A DNA stretch of 32,987 bases from Phlegmacium glaucopus (GCA_015039465.1 MU130578.1:215100-248086); one strand, 5' to 3'; positions 9,496 through 19,881 are shown, numbered from the stretch's first letter. Notes: generated by a model not told the origin, from the letters alone. A program made the numbers and translations.

Positions 9496-10802
9496 TGATG
9501 TAACTGCACAGAGGTTGTTGAGAAAAGGTGTATTTTCAAGATTATAAAAATCTCTACTCAAAACAATAACTCAATCAATACTTTATACAATCTTAATAAT
9601 GCAAGTTTGGGTTTTCTAGAAAGTATAACCTTTCCAAGACTTTGAAATTCACTTCAACTAAACACACAACAACAACAATAATTTGGATCAATTGAAGGAT
9701 GATCAAACTTTTAAAGTGGTTTTGCAATTTATGGCTTGCACCAACAATCAGTCAAAGAATTCCTAAGACTTTACTGATTGATTTACAATTTGTGTACACA
9801 AAAGTCCAAGACTTTGTTACAACTTCAACACAATTGCATACACAAGAAGACTCAAACTTCTGCTATGACTTTAACACAATTGCATACACAAGAAGCCCTC
9901 TTGCTTCTGCTATGACTTTAACACAACAACAACTTTTACAACAATTCAACAATTATTGCAACAAGTCAAACAACTCTGAGAAACTGATTTATTTCCAAGT
10001 CCACTACTCAAAGACAAGTGTTCTTGCTCAATGTCTAAGACAGTGAGCTGTACTAGGTTGCAAATGAGGGGGGGAAAGAAAGAATCCAATTTTCTGACTA
10101 TTTACAAACCCTGGGAGGTATTTTATACATTTGAGATATTTAAAAATAGATAATGTCCAAAAATATATATACTGGTTCCTGGTACCCTTACTTTGGTTCT
10201 GGCACCATGTGCACTCATTGTTCCTGGAAACATAGGGGTTGTTCTATTTTTAGCCCCATGTTCCTAATTTTAGGTAGTTTCCACCCCTCTTGGTGGGAAC
10301 TGTGCCTATTGTGCCTGGAAACAATCTTTATGATTGTTCAGCACTCCCCCTATCCTTAATCATCATGATTCCCACACAATCACATGGTTCCACTATCTTG
10401 GTTATTCTGCTTCCACTGTTGCTAGGGCACCAACCTTCCCCTGAATATTTATTAATAATATTCTGTTGCTCCAAAATCACACCCCATGACATTTGCTAAC
10501 CCAATATTGTTTATTTAACTTTTCCTGTGCCAAGTCTATAAGGATATTCATGGATTTATTGGTTTTAATCCAGACATGCAATTTGTAGTGTAACAAATGA
10601 TAGTCTATTGACCACACTTATTAACTATATGCATTTAAGTCACACAGTAATAGGTCTAATCAGCAGTTGTAGGGTAGACAACTCTGATTCCCTTGTCTAT
10701 TATCAGTTGTATTAGCCAGTTATTGGTGCATTAATTAATATTTATGCTGAAATAATAGATAAAAATTGCAAAAACCATGCTTATGCAGATTTAAATCATA
10801 TC
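9496..10802 (+). mobile_element. Insertion 2 in RT, TGATGT...ATATCA ends at an ACCGG site
   Basis: RT breaks within LKP and resumes with DKCEFKQTKVEYL. ACCGG is present at both junctions (9491-9495 and 10803-10807). Taking CCGG as the duplication, the element starts TGATGTAACTGCACAG and ends AAATCATATCA, giving TG...CA ends as in an LTR. The interior is AT-rich with a triplicated ACACAATTGCATACACAAG segment (9830-9925). No protein domain was seen. Confidence 0.72.
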
Positions 10803-10807
10803 ACCGG

Positions 10808-12639
10808 ACAAATGTGAATTCAAACAAACCAAAGTGGAATACCTCAGAGTCATAATATCTCATAACTCCGTCGAGATGGACCCTGTAAAAGTTGCTGGAG
10901 TAGCGGAATGGCCAATTCCAACAAACAAAAAGGAAGTCCAGTCATTTCCAGGCTTTACCAACTTTTACCGAAGGTTCATCCAAGACTTTTCTCATCACAC
11001 CCATCCCTTGTTTGATCTCACCAAAAGTGACATTAAATGGAGATGGAATATGGAAGAGCAGTCGGCGTTTGATTCTCTCAAGAACCTGATCACTTCAACC
11101 CCAATTCTAGCCTCTCCGGACAACTCCAGGCCATTCTGCATCGAAGCAGACAGCTCCAATTTTGCAACCGGAGCTGTACTCTCCCAACAATCCCTCGATG
11201 ATGAGAAATGGCACCCAGTCACATTCCTGTCTAAATCCTTATCTCCGGTCGAGCGGAACTATGAGATCCACAACAAAGAGATGCTAGCGATCATCCGAGC
11301 CCTAGAAGAGTGGAGACACTTCTTCAAAGGAGCAGAACACAAGTGCGAGATCTGGACTGATCACAAGAACTTGGAATACTTCATGACAGCCAAAAAGCTC
11401 AACCGGAGACAAGCCCGTTGGTCATTGTTCCTAGCCTGGTTTGATTTCCTCATGCACCACAGACCAGGCAAAAGCATGGGAAAACCGGATGCCTTGTCCA
11501 GACGAGCAGATCACAGAACCGGAACCGGTGACAATGACAACATCACACTCCTAACTCCAGGCTTTTTCGCGATTCAGGCCTTAGAAGGACTGGAAGTCAT
11601 AGGAGAAGAACAAGACGTCTTGAAAGATATCTAGAAAGGTACCCGTGAAGGTGTAAAAGAAGAGGCCATAGCTAAAGTGGTAAAGGAGTTGAAAACCACT
11701 CACACACAATCTGTCCGATCGGCGGAATGGTCTCATGACAACGACATCCTCTCCTTCCAAGGAAAAATCTACGTTCCGGACATGTTTGACTTGCGAAGAC
11801 GGATTGTATCCCTCTGCCATGACACCCTAATTTCTGGGCATCCAGGAAGATGGAAGACCCTCAAACTCGTATCCCGAAACTATTGGTGGCCACAGATGTC
11901 CCAATATATCGGAAAATATGCCTCAACCTGTGACCTGTGTCTTCGGACTAAGGTTCAAAGATGCCACCCAGTCGGTGAACTCCATCCCCTCCCAATTCCA
12001 AATGCTCCATGGGACACAATTAGTGTGGACTTCATAGTGGAACTTCCAGAGTCTTCAGGATACGACTTGGTGATGGTAGTAGTTGATTCAGTCACCAAAT
12101 GAGCTCATTTTGCACCAACCCTTACTACCACCTCCGCGTCCAGAACTGCTCACCTTTATATCCAACATGTCTGGAAACATCATGGACTACCCTGGAGAGT
12201 GGTATCAGACAGAGGACCACAGTTCATAGCGGAATTCATGCACGAGCTCTACCAGATCCTCGGAATTAAGTTAGCAGCCACTACTGCCTATCATCCGCAA
12301 GGAGACAGCCAGCCAGACGGAACGAGTAAATCAGGAACTGGAACAGTATCTCCGACTCTTTACAAACCAGCAACAAACCAATTGGGCCTAACTCCTTCCC
12401 CTTGCGGAATTCCAGTACAATAATCATGTCCACTCCACCACACAGCACCCACCTTTCCTCCTATACTCTGGACAAATCCCCCGAATGGGGTTTGAACCGA
12501 GCCAACTGGAATCCCAAATGGAGTCTGTTAATGAATTCACGGAACGAATGCGGAACACCCTAGATGAAGCAAAAGCAGCACTGGTCAAGTCTAAAGACGA
12601 CATGGCAAGATATTATAATCAGAAAAGGACTTTGGCACC
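10808..12639 (+). pseudogene. pol: Chromovirus pol: RNase H and integrase
   Basis: RT thumb (VEYLRVIISHNSVEMDP, FTNFYRRFIQDFS) is followed by RNase H with its acidic residues (FCIEADSSNFATGAVLSQ, IHNKEMLAIIRALEEW, IWTDHKNLEYF, GKPDALSRR). A TAG at 11632 lies between RNase H and integrase. Integrase has the HHCC zinc domain (CHDTLISGHPGRW ... CDLCLR), the first catalytic Asp in ISVDFI and the second in VVSDRGPQF. A TGA at 12100 replaces the Trp expected before AHF. A CCAG duplication near 12310 shifts the frame, so the catalytic Glu region lies in the next phase. The C-terminal domain (ERMRNTLDEAKAAL, DDMARYYNQKRTLAP) is cut by insertion 3. Confidence 0.93.
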
Positions 12640-14092
12640 GGTGATAGGACTGAAAGTTGAATACCTATGGATTATTCAATTTTTCATAATATTATTCTTC
12701 AATTGAATCAACAAGATCAATAACCCAACCATGAATTAATCTACAAATTGATATTGTAAGGGTCAAAAGTGTTGACTACACTTGTTGATTAAACTGGAAA
12801 TTGCATAGTATTAAATGTTAAAGCAGCAGATAACTATGATCTGAATTGATCTATTTATCATACTGTTAAATAACACTACAAAAAGTTCAGACTCTAACCA
12901 TACAAAATCCATAATGGTCAAATGAACTACTTGCAATCTAAAGTAACTATCAAAGTCTACAACTATGAAGGATTGTTATACAAGTCCTAAGGATAACATC
13001 AGTAAGTAAAATATCAATAAAAGGTCCTACAATAATGAAGCATGTGATATCATGTGACATCATGTGACATCATGTGACATCATGTAACATTTTGTGACAT
13101 TATGTAACAAACATTATGTCACATTTTGTCACATTATGAAACATATGACATCATAAAACAATGATCAGTCATCTAGAAACAAGACATGACATCATAAAAC
13201 AATGATCAGTCATCTAGAAACAAGACATGACATCATAACAAGACATGACATCATAAAACAAGGATTAATCATCCAAAAACAAGACATGACATCATAAAAA
13301 ATGCATCAGTCATCATAAAACATAAACATGACATCCTTACAGACTCTTACTTAATATTGTTTCTCATTTATGTATAAAAGTAGCTAGAAAGCACCAGTAA
13401 AATTAGTGAATTTGCACTCTTCCTTTCTTTCCCAAGTTTCAGCACTGTGAATTGGCACAAGTTAGAAAGAACTTACAAGTGGACTTGCTTTGCTTCACTC
13501 AGTTCAAAGGGTATTAAATCCTAAAGGGACTTACCTTTGTTCTGTTTAAACCAAGAATATTAAATCCTATAGGGACTTGTCTTAGAAGCAAGGATATTAA
13601 CATCCTTTGTCAGAGTCTGAGGAGAAATCCTTGTACTATAAAGCTGTCTCACAGTCTGCCTCAGGGACTTTAAATCATTTGTTGTGGATAGTCAAAGAAT
13701 ATTAATCCCTAAAGGGGCTTGTCTTTGTACTACCAAAATTGGTTATCATATAGACAAAGGATATTAAATCCTATAGGGACTTGCCTTTGTTCTATCAAAA
13801 AGCACTATATAATAGTCTAAGAAATTGGACTATAAACTTGTTATCAGAATCATAGTCTAGAGAAATTTGGACTTTAAACTTGAATCATAGTCTAGAAAAT
13901 TTGGACTTTAAAAGTGTATTGTTGTTTTATTCAAGAGTATACTGGTTATACTTTCAAGGAAACCCCAACTTGCACAAAAACAGAGTTTGTTGGTCATTAA
14001 AAGTTATTGGTTTCTGGATTTGTTGTAGACAAATTCCTAAAAACGGTAATCCTTTGATTACCTTGCAAAAACAAATTCAACCACATCACCAG
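12640..14092 (+). mobile_element. Insertion 3 in integrase C-terminus, TGAT...ATCA ends at a CCGG site
   Basis: The frame breaks after RTLAP and resumes with EYKPGDKVYLDASD at 14093. The left junction is caccggTGATAGGACTG and the right is CCACATCAccag, so the CCGG/CCAG duplication has one mismatch. Inside are an 11-bp ATCATGTGACA array (13036-13100), a ~50-bp unit array with ACATGACATCATAAAAC (13140-13335), a TATAAAAG at 13373 and five copies of an ATCCTAWAGGGACTT block (13500-13790). The TATA-like box and size suit a solo LTR. No protein was seen. Confidence 0.7.
13036..13335 (+). repeat. Tandem arrays inside insertion 3
   Basis: Four to six copies of CATGTGACAT with period 11 are followed by about five degenerate copies of a ~45-55-bp unit containing GACATCATAAAACAATGATC and AGTCATCTAGAAACAAG. 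Adjacent copies are nearly identical in part, which suggests recent slippage or unequal exchange. Confidence 0.75.
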
Positions 14093-14622
14093 AATACAAA
14101 CCGGGAGACAAAGTATACCTGGATGCCAGTGACATACAAACAATGAGACCATCCAGGAAATTGTCCCATCGGCACCTAGGCCCCTTTCCAATCGAAGAAC
14201 GAGTCAGCAACAACGCTTACCAACTCCAACTTCCCTTGTCCATGAAATGACTCCATCCAGTCTTTAACGTAGTCAAACTGACTCCAGCCCTGATAGACCC
14301 GATCCCTGGAAGACGCATTCCGACTCCTCCACTTCCGGAAATCATTGATGGAGAAGAGGAATGGGTTGTTGAGGAAATCCTCAACAGCAGAGTTATAAAC
14401 AGGAGGTTCTGATACCTCATGAAATGGCAAGACTTTGGAATTGAACATAACACCTGGGAGCCTCGGGAAAACATACATGCCCCCAAATTAGTTGCAGAAT
14501 TCCACAAGAAGTACCCCGGAGCTCCTAAGCACATCAGGATGGCCAAATTCGAACAGTTTCCTTTCATGCTGGACGTCACCTACCGAAGGGGGGGATGGAT
14601 GTTAGGGGACACCCGACTTTAA
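14093..14622 (+). pseudogene. pol: Chromovirus pol end: GPY/F region and chromodomain
   Basis: It starts EYKPGDKVYLDASD and continues through LSHRHLGPFPIEERVSNNAY (the GPF motif) and HPVFNVVKLTP. The chromodomain follows: EEEWVVEEILNSRVINRR, then [17 protein letters not shown] with the aromatic residues that bind methylated histone tails. In-frame TGAs at 14248 and 14410 disable it. The second falls inside the chromodomain just before YLMKW. The frame ends at the PPT/LTR boundary. A second copy of the last part lies at 18864-19115. Confidence 0.93.
14587..14599 (+). other. Polypurine tract
   Basis: AAGGGGGGGATGGA-type purine run immediately before the LTR, the usual primer for plus-strand synthesis in LTR retrotransposons. 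The same run precedes the second LTR at 19103-19115. Confidence 0.8.
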
Positions 14623-15012
14623 CCCAAACCTCAACTCTAGAATCATACACCCCACCTTTCCGACGACCTCCGACCTTCCGTCCAACTCCGCTTCCGTCAC
14701 CGGTTGACTCCAGAATCCCGTAGTTCCGCTCCGACTCCGGTCCTCCGATTCACTCCGTCTTTTATTTCTATTTTTCATATCGCACCACTTCTTATTTAAT
14801 TAATTAATTATTATCGTATCATTCCTTTATTTATTTTATATCTCCGTTATGTCCATATTAGTACTTAAACACCCCCAGCCTAGCAGGGATCCCCATCCTT
14901 TCCTCTTTGGATCCCCTGCTAGGTAAGTCACTTGTAGATATCTTTTCTGAAATATTATTAACTTTGGATCCCCTGCTAGCTTGACTAAGTCAGCGTTGCA
15001 GTTGCCCTAACA
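14600..15012 (+). repeat. Chromovirus 3' LTR (copy 1)
   Basis: It begins TGTTAGGGGACACCCGAC and ends TTGCCCTAACA; TGTTAGGG and CCCTAACA are perfect 8-bp inverted ends. It is 413 bp. It follows the chromodomain and polypurine tract directly and abuts the endonuclease ORF of a non-LTR element, so the chromovirus appears to have inserted into that element. The 5' LTR is not in the window, so no duplication can be checked. Confidence 0.92.
14879..14923 (+). promoter_or_regulatory. Stem-loop in LTR
   Basis: CCTAGCAGGGATCC (14879-14892) pairs with GGATCCCCTGCTAGG (14909-14923) with a single bulge and a 16-nt loop. A third GGATCCCCTGCTAG follows at about 14966. It is conserved in LTR copy 2. It could act in polyadenylation or dimerisation of the retroelement RNA; that role is inference. 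Confidence 0.55.
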
Positions 15013-16009
15013 TCCACCATCTATTTGAGTATGGACTGAGCTTTGTTATTGGAACGTGTTTCTGCACTACCGCTTTAATTGCATTGTCTAGTTGCAATAG
15101 TTTGGTTTCAAATTGTTCTGTTGATGTGAATTCCACTGGATCTTCGATGAGTGCTAATTCTTCCTCTAGCAATGTTCGAAATTCTTCCCAGTTTGTCATT
15201 TTGTAGTTGAATTTGTCTATGTGCGTTGTTTGTTTTGGTTCTATCTCCAACTGACATAAGATTAGCATGTGGTCTGTCTTTTGTGGTCGTAGGTGTGGTT
15301 TGGTATTGCATAATATGAATGCCCCGCTTAGTTCTGCTGAACAGAACACGTTATCCACCCATGTGAAGTTTTTTGTTGCGAACAATTCCAACGTTGGGAT
15401 GTTTTTGGGTAAAGCCATTCTCATGTCGTATTTTTTGATTATGTCAAGTAATGGTTGTGTTGCTTCTAGCGCTGCTCTTGTGAAAAGGTGCGCATTTCTT
15501 TCCTCGTCCCAAATTGGATGGTGTCAGTTGAAATCTCCCATCCAGATGTATCTCTCATTGACCCTCTCCTCCCATCTTCTTGCTACATCTCTTCTTTCTT
15601 CCTTCATGAATTCCTTCACTACCTCTATACTCCTGTTATGTTCGCAATCATTGTATACATTGACGATGCAGATGCCTCCAAATTCGCTGTGTAGGCATAT
15701 TCCTGTCACGTCTGGCAATGGTAGAGGTATTTCTGCCCAGTTGTTTGTGGATAACTTCCAGTTGACTAAGATGACAGATCTGGTTTTACTTGGGTCTTCT
15801 AGATGCCGCTTCGGGTATACCACTGTCCAATGGGGGTTTTCTCTGGTTCATCCTAGGAAATCTATATGTGGTTCTTGTATGACTACAACATTGTATGAGT
15901 CTTGCTTCAATGATTGTAACAGGTCAAGCTGTCCTTCCAGCGATCAATTGATGTTTTGTTGCCAAATGTGTAGCTTCCTTGTTTCAGTTGTGTTGGTTGT
16001 ATCAGACAT
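15013..16009 (-). pseudogene. Non-LTR retrotransposon ORF2: APE-type endonuclease (5' part)
   Basis: The ATG at 16009-16007 overlaps the stop of the upstream ORF (TGA 16004-16002). The product begins MSDTTNTTETRKLHIWQQNI and shows endonuclease/exonuclease/phosphatase motifs in order: QQNIN, VVVIQEPHIDFLG, WKLSTNNWAEIPLPL, IVNVYND, ERYIWMGDFN with HHPIWDE, and TWVDNVF ... KTDHMLI. This is the nickase that starts target-primed reverse transcription. In-frame TGAs lie at 15944-15946, 15848-15850 and 15524-15526 where R, R and W are expected. The frame is cut after RWW at 15013 by the chromovirus LTR, so the RT domain is missing here. Confidence 0.88.
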
Positions 16010-16452
16010 AAGAAAGCACGCTGGCTTGTCTTTCTTTGTCTAGTTCTGCCTCCATTTCATCTATTTGCTCCGCCCACATTCTTGTATCTTTGCTGGCCCA
16101 CACCTTGTCAAGTGTGGTCTGTGTGGGACCTTTGCTTTGCACGTAGTTCCTTTTCCCTTTGCCTATCCGTCCATCCATTTCCTTTCCCTCCCTCTTCCTC
16201 CCCTCCTCGCGCGGTGTCTCTCTCCAGTTTTCTTCATCTCTTCCACCATATGGTTTGACTCTTTCCCTTATTCCTTCCCACTCGTTGTCCCTGATCTTGT
16301 GCGTGATTCCTTCTCCTCTCTGTCCATCCTCTGTCCTTCCTGACTGCCCTTTGTAGTACCTGCCCATGTGTTCTTTCGGGTATGCTTCAATATCCTGTCT
16401 CTCCCTATCCCCATTCTCTGCTGAGTTGTGGCCCCCAATTAATTCCCAGGTT
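16002..16452 (-). pseudogene. Non-LTR retrotransposon ORF1, C-terminal part
   Basis: This highly charged tail of ORF1 (ATWELIGGHNSAENGDRERQ, EENWRETPREEGRKREG, KGPTQTTLDKVWASKDTRMW) ends ERQASVLSYV just as ORF2 begins. It joins in frame to the zinc-knuckle part at 17030 if the solo LTR at 16458-17029 is left out: both sides of that LTR carry the same 5 bp. Such a low-complexity tail after CCHC knuckles is usual in fungal Tad-like ORF1 proteins. Confidence 0.75.
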
Positions 16453-16457
16453 GCTGG

Positions 16458-17029
16458 TGTTAAGTTTAAAACAAGGAAGTCACGTCGGAGTTACTCCGGA
16501 ACGGAACCGGAACAGTAACCCGGAAAGGACGTTGGCCTCAGCGTGTGTGCTGTGCCGCCCAGCTCCTAAGGTGTCCTGATTTCGGAACGGAAGAAGAAGT
16601 AATAAGACGGAAGACCTCAGTGACTTTAGAGGACGAACAAGAGGAGGAAACAAAGTTGATATTCGAACTAAGGGAAAACATACAAGTTCGAGTACTTTAA
16701 ATATAAAAGGAATTGCAACCGAAATATAAAATATAAATATAAGTGCTGCGTTCTGCTCCCGGAAAAGGTCCTGCATTCTTGGGTGAATAATCCATGGCTG
16801 GTGTGCTGACTGATGATGGGAAAGATGATGACAAAGAATAGTGGTAGTGGCGAAGAAGTGATAACGGGTTTGGAGTATAGACGGAGGAACCGGAATGACA
16901 CGGAGAAGTCTCGGAGTTGAACATAGGGAGAGTAGTTCGGGATATAAGGGAAGGCACTGTACGGAGTACGGACTACCGGAAACAGCTCCGACGGAGCCGG
17001 ACCGGAGTAACGTATAACGGAATGTAACA
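16458..17029 (+). mobile_element. Solo LTR inside non-LTR ORF1 (copy 1)
   Basis: The 572-bp unit starts TGTTAAGTTTAAAAC and ends CGGAATGTAACA, with TGTTA/TAACA inverted ends. It is flanked by GCTGG at 16453-16457 and 17030-17034, a 5-bp duplication. The ORF1 frame reads across the duplication when the unit is skipped (TTDPA then TWELIGG). It differs from the chromovirus LTR at 14600. No coding region. In copy 2 it is split: 24475-24749 is normal and 23722-24018 is reversed. Confidence 0.85.
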
Positions 17030-17034
17030 GCTGG

Positions 17035-18504
17035 ATCCGTTGTACAAAAGAACTTGTAATTATTCTCTTGATGAATTATATCTGTTTTGATGACCCTTGC
17101 TAGGAAAATCGGACATCTTCTGTCCGCTGCACCATGTCCCTTGTAGCTCTCAAGCTTGGCTGTTCAACAATTTGCGCATTCTAACATGTTTTGGTCCAAC
17201 TCTGTGCACTTGTTGGTCCTGTGGTGTTTCGCGCAGCGTCCGCATACTTTGTGGGTGGATGTACATTTTGCAGCTTTGTGCATACCAAAACATTGACATT
17301 TGAGACACCTTCTTGGTTCTTGGGTTTGTTTTCTACCCCATACTTTCTTTCCCTCGATGAATAAACCTGACCTGATTGCCACATTAGCGTCTTCTCGCGT
17401 GTCGAAGCCTAGTATTGCTATTGCCGATCTCTGCCCTGGTGATCGTAGGTGTGTGGGTTTAATCCATCTTGCCTCTTGTATGCCCTCTGTTCTGATTCCA
17501 CTCGCTATCTCAATTGCCTCCCATACCTCTTTGCTCTCTATGTTGAATGATGTGGGTACCCAGTCAAATACCACTTCATGTGTTTGTGCCCTGTAGTCCA
17601 CTGTCGATCCCATTTTGCTTATGAAGGTTTTCATGGTATCGCTCTCCCTAATCCAATCCGCCGCTTCCTTTGTATTCATCTCATACATCACTTCTCCTAC
17701 TCCTTGCCCATTAGATTTGTTTGCTCCTACAAATTTTGCACCAGCTGGTCTTGACATTTCTGTGTCGTCCATTAATCCAATTGCTAAATTAGCCTTTTCC
17801 ACCAATTGTTTTTCGGTCAGCTCCTGTATTCCCTCCCCCAACATGCCCACTGCTTCGGTCATCCGCACCCTCCACTTCTGCAACTCTGCCTTTGCTACCT
17901 CCTTGGCATGTGACACTGGGATTGACCTTCTTGTTCTGTCTGTGTAAGTGTCTGTATGTGCCTTCTCTTCATGTTCTTTGTTTCTGATGTGTTCCCTCGT
18001 TTCTATCTCCCTTTTTGCTTCTGCCTCTGCCACTGCTTTCTCTATCGCCTCTTTCATGCCCTCCATGGCGTTGTGACACTCTTCTCGTAGTTCGTCCACT
18101 GTAGTGTTTATGGTGATTGTAGTTGTTGTTAATTGATCTGTTGCATCTTCAATTTCTGTACAGAGTCTCTTGGTTACTATGGCGACAGATTTTGCTATCA
18201 TTTCCATAATTGTCTCTGCATTGTTGTGCTGGTGTATATCAATGATTAGAAATGACAGAGCTTTGAATGCTTCTGTTGCGTGGTGGGGTATATTGCTTTG
18301 TTGTGATAGTTGCATAGCTATCATGCTCAAATTTTCCATTGAGAGTACAGTTTCTTCACATTTGAATTCCCCGCTGCTTAGGAATAGTTTGGCTGAGTAG
18401 ACATCTGTGACTGCTAGATTGTCGGTTTTGGGTATGTCTTCCCGACGCTTGCCTGCACCGGCTCTTGTGACTCGCACGGTTGATCCTAACGGCATGAGGG
18501 GCAT
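17035..18504 (-). pseudogene. Non-LTR retrotransposon ORF1 with CCHC knuckles (copy 1)
   Basis: The ATG at 18504 opens a 446-codon frame to a TGA at 17166-17164. The middle is a coiled coil rich in E/K (about residues 130-230). A conserved region (VDYRAQTHEVVFDWVPTSF, IASGIRTEGIQEARWIKP, RSAIAILGFDTREDANVAI) looks like an RRM-like domain of LINE ORF1p. Three zinc knuckles follow: CLKCQCFGMHKAAKC, CGRCAKHHRTNKC, and a third starting CANC that is interrupted by the TGA and continues to HGAADRRCPIF. ORF1p binds element RNA in the retrotransposition particle. The frame then continues to TTDPA, where the solo LTR sits. Confidence 0.88.
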
Positions 18505-18630
18505 TGTATGATGCTTTGAGTGTATTGTGTGTTGAATATGTGGCTTCTTTATTGTAATACTACTCTACTTAGATGCTCTTCCACCTGTACTTTTCCAGCT
18601 TTGTTAAGCATAGGAAAGTTTGGTAAAGTG

Positions 18631-18837
18631 ATGGTAGTAGATCAAGGAGCTCTTCCTGTTGTGGTTAACAAGACAGCTGCTACAGCTACTACCACCACCA
18701 CTACCAAAGTAGTAGACCCTGTCCCAGACAAACCTGTTCCTACTGACGTATCAGTTGAATCCGATACTGCTAGTAGTACAATCACACCAGCCACACCAAG
18801 CCCAGACCTTCATACCCCTCCTGATAGTGTTAGCATT
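18631..18837 (+). pseudogene. 5' fragment of hypothetical gene (duplicate of 26345-26551)
   Basis: The ATG at 18631 opens MVVDQGALPVVVNKTAAT, a Thr/Pro/Val-rich low-complexity protein start nearly identical to that at 26345. It is cut by the A-run at 18838. It lies just upstream of the non-LTR element's ORF1 on the opposite strand, as in the other copy, so the duplicated block includes both. Confidence 0.7.
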
Positions 18838-18863
18838 AAAAAAAAAAAAAAAAAAAAAAAAAA
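18838..18863. other. A-run joining unrelated sequences (probable 25-base gap)
   Basis: Twenty-six A. Left is the hypothetical gene fragment, whose other copy continues without A at 26552. Right is chromovirus sequence starting mid-gene at the equivalent of 14351. One native A plus a fixed 25-base filler explains the length. Confidence 0.75.
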
Positions 18864-19115
18864 TGGAGAAGAGGAATGGGTTGTTGAGGAAATCCTCAAC
18901 AGCAGAGTTATAAACAGGAGGTTCTGATACCTCATGAAATGGCAAGACTTTGGAATTGAACATAACACCTGGGAGCCTCGGGAAAACATACATGCCCCCA
19001 AATTAGTTGCAGAATTCCACAAGAAGTACCCCGGAGCTCCTAAGCACATCAGGATGGCCAAATTCGAACAGTTTCCTTTCATGCTGGGACGTCACCTACC
19101 GAAGGGGGGGATGGA
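18864..19115 (+). pseudogene. pol: Chromovirus pol 3' end, copy 2 (chromodomain)
   Basis: It starts abruptly at the equivalent of 14351 (EEEWVVEEILNSRVINRR), carries the same TGA before [17 protein letters not shown] as copy 1, and runs to the polypurine tract. The shared stop shows both copies descend from an already broken element, are alleles of one locus, or are the same locus assembled twice. One extra G near 19088 changes the frame relative to copy 1. Confidence 0.88.
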
Positions 19116-19503
19116 TGTTAGGGGACACCCGACTTTAACCCAAACCTCAACCTTAGAATCATACACCCCACCTTTCCGACCTTCCATCCAACTCCACTTC
19201 CGTCACCGGTTTACTCTTGCTCCAACTCCAATCTTCCATTTTGCTCTGTCTTTTATTTCTATTTTTCATATCACACCACTTCTTATTTAATTAATTAATT
19301 ATTATCATATCATTCCTTTATTTATTTTATATCTCCGTTATGTCCATATTAGTACTTAAACACCCCCAGCCTAGCAGGGATCCCCATCCTTTCCTCTTTG
19401 GATCCCCTGCTAGGTAAGTCACTTGTAGATATCTTTTCTGAAATATTATTAACTTTGGATCCCCTGCTAGCTTGACTAAGTCAGCGTCGCAGTTGCCCTA
19501 ACA
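19116..19503 (+). repeat. Chromovirus 3' LTR (copy 2)
   Basis: It begins TGTTAGGGGACACCCGAC and ends TTGCCCTAACA. It is 388 bp, about 25 bp shorter than copy 1 because of differences in the C/T-rich part. Several differences are CpG in copy 1 and TpG or CpA here. The internal stem-loop is kept (19370-19383 with 19400-19414). The right flank (CCACCACAAGG) differs from that of copy 1. Confidence 0.92.
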
Positions 19504-19881
19504 CCACCACAAGGGGGTAGGTCTCTTTGTCCCTATTCCTCCTGCCTCAAGAACTATCAACTACAAAATATTACTCAGCTACTCTGCCACTAGCCTTATC
19601 CACTACTCAGCTACTAGCCCTACCTGCTACTGAGCCACTCCGCCACTCCACCATTACCCTATCCATTCTGCCTCTAGGCCTACTAAGCCGCTCAGTCACT
19701 CCATCACTCTACCATTTTGCCCCTAGACATACCTATCCAACCATATCAGTAACCAAAGAAAACTAAAAAACTAGACAACACTTTACCTGTTCAAGTACCT
19801 GCTAGCACTGTGAGAAGTCCAAGTGAGGCTGAAATGGGATGGTAGAGGATACCTGTGAAAGAAAAGAATTAGTCAGAAAGA
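19504..19881 (+). other. Leader region of a retroelement gag, no gene seen
   Basis: C/T-rich sequence with loosely repeated CACTCCGCCACTCCACCA and CTACTCAGCTACT words (19590-19720), then a purine-rich stretch up to the gag start. It may be the untranslated leader of the element at 19882; no primer-binding site or LTR could be placed. Confidence 0.4.

Noticed and set aside
8561..14092. The three CCGG insertions as spliceosomal introns or introners
   Set aside because: Left ends can be read as GT, but right ends are not AG at the position needed to restore the frame, and the flanking 4-5 bp are duplicated as in transposition.
15267..16043. 258-codon plus-strand frame
   Set aside because: It is the antisense shadow of the minus-strand endonuclease ORF, which has clear catalytic motifs.
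17300..17947. Plus-strand frames of about 100 codons opposite ORF1
   Set aside because: Antisense shadows of the zinc-knuckle ORF1; the same frames recur at 25020-25667 for the same reason.
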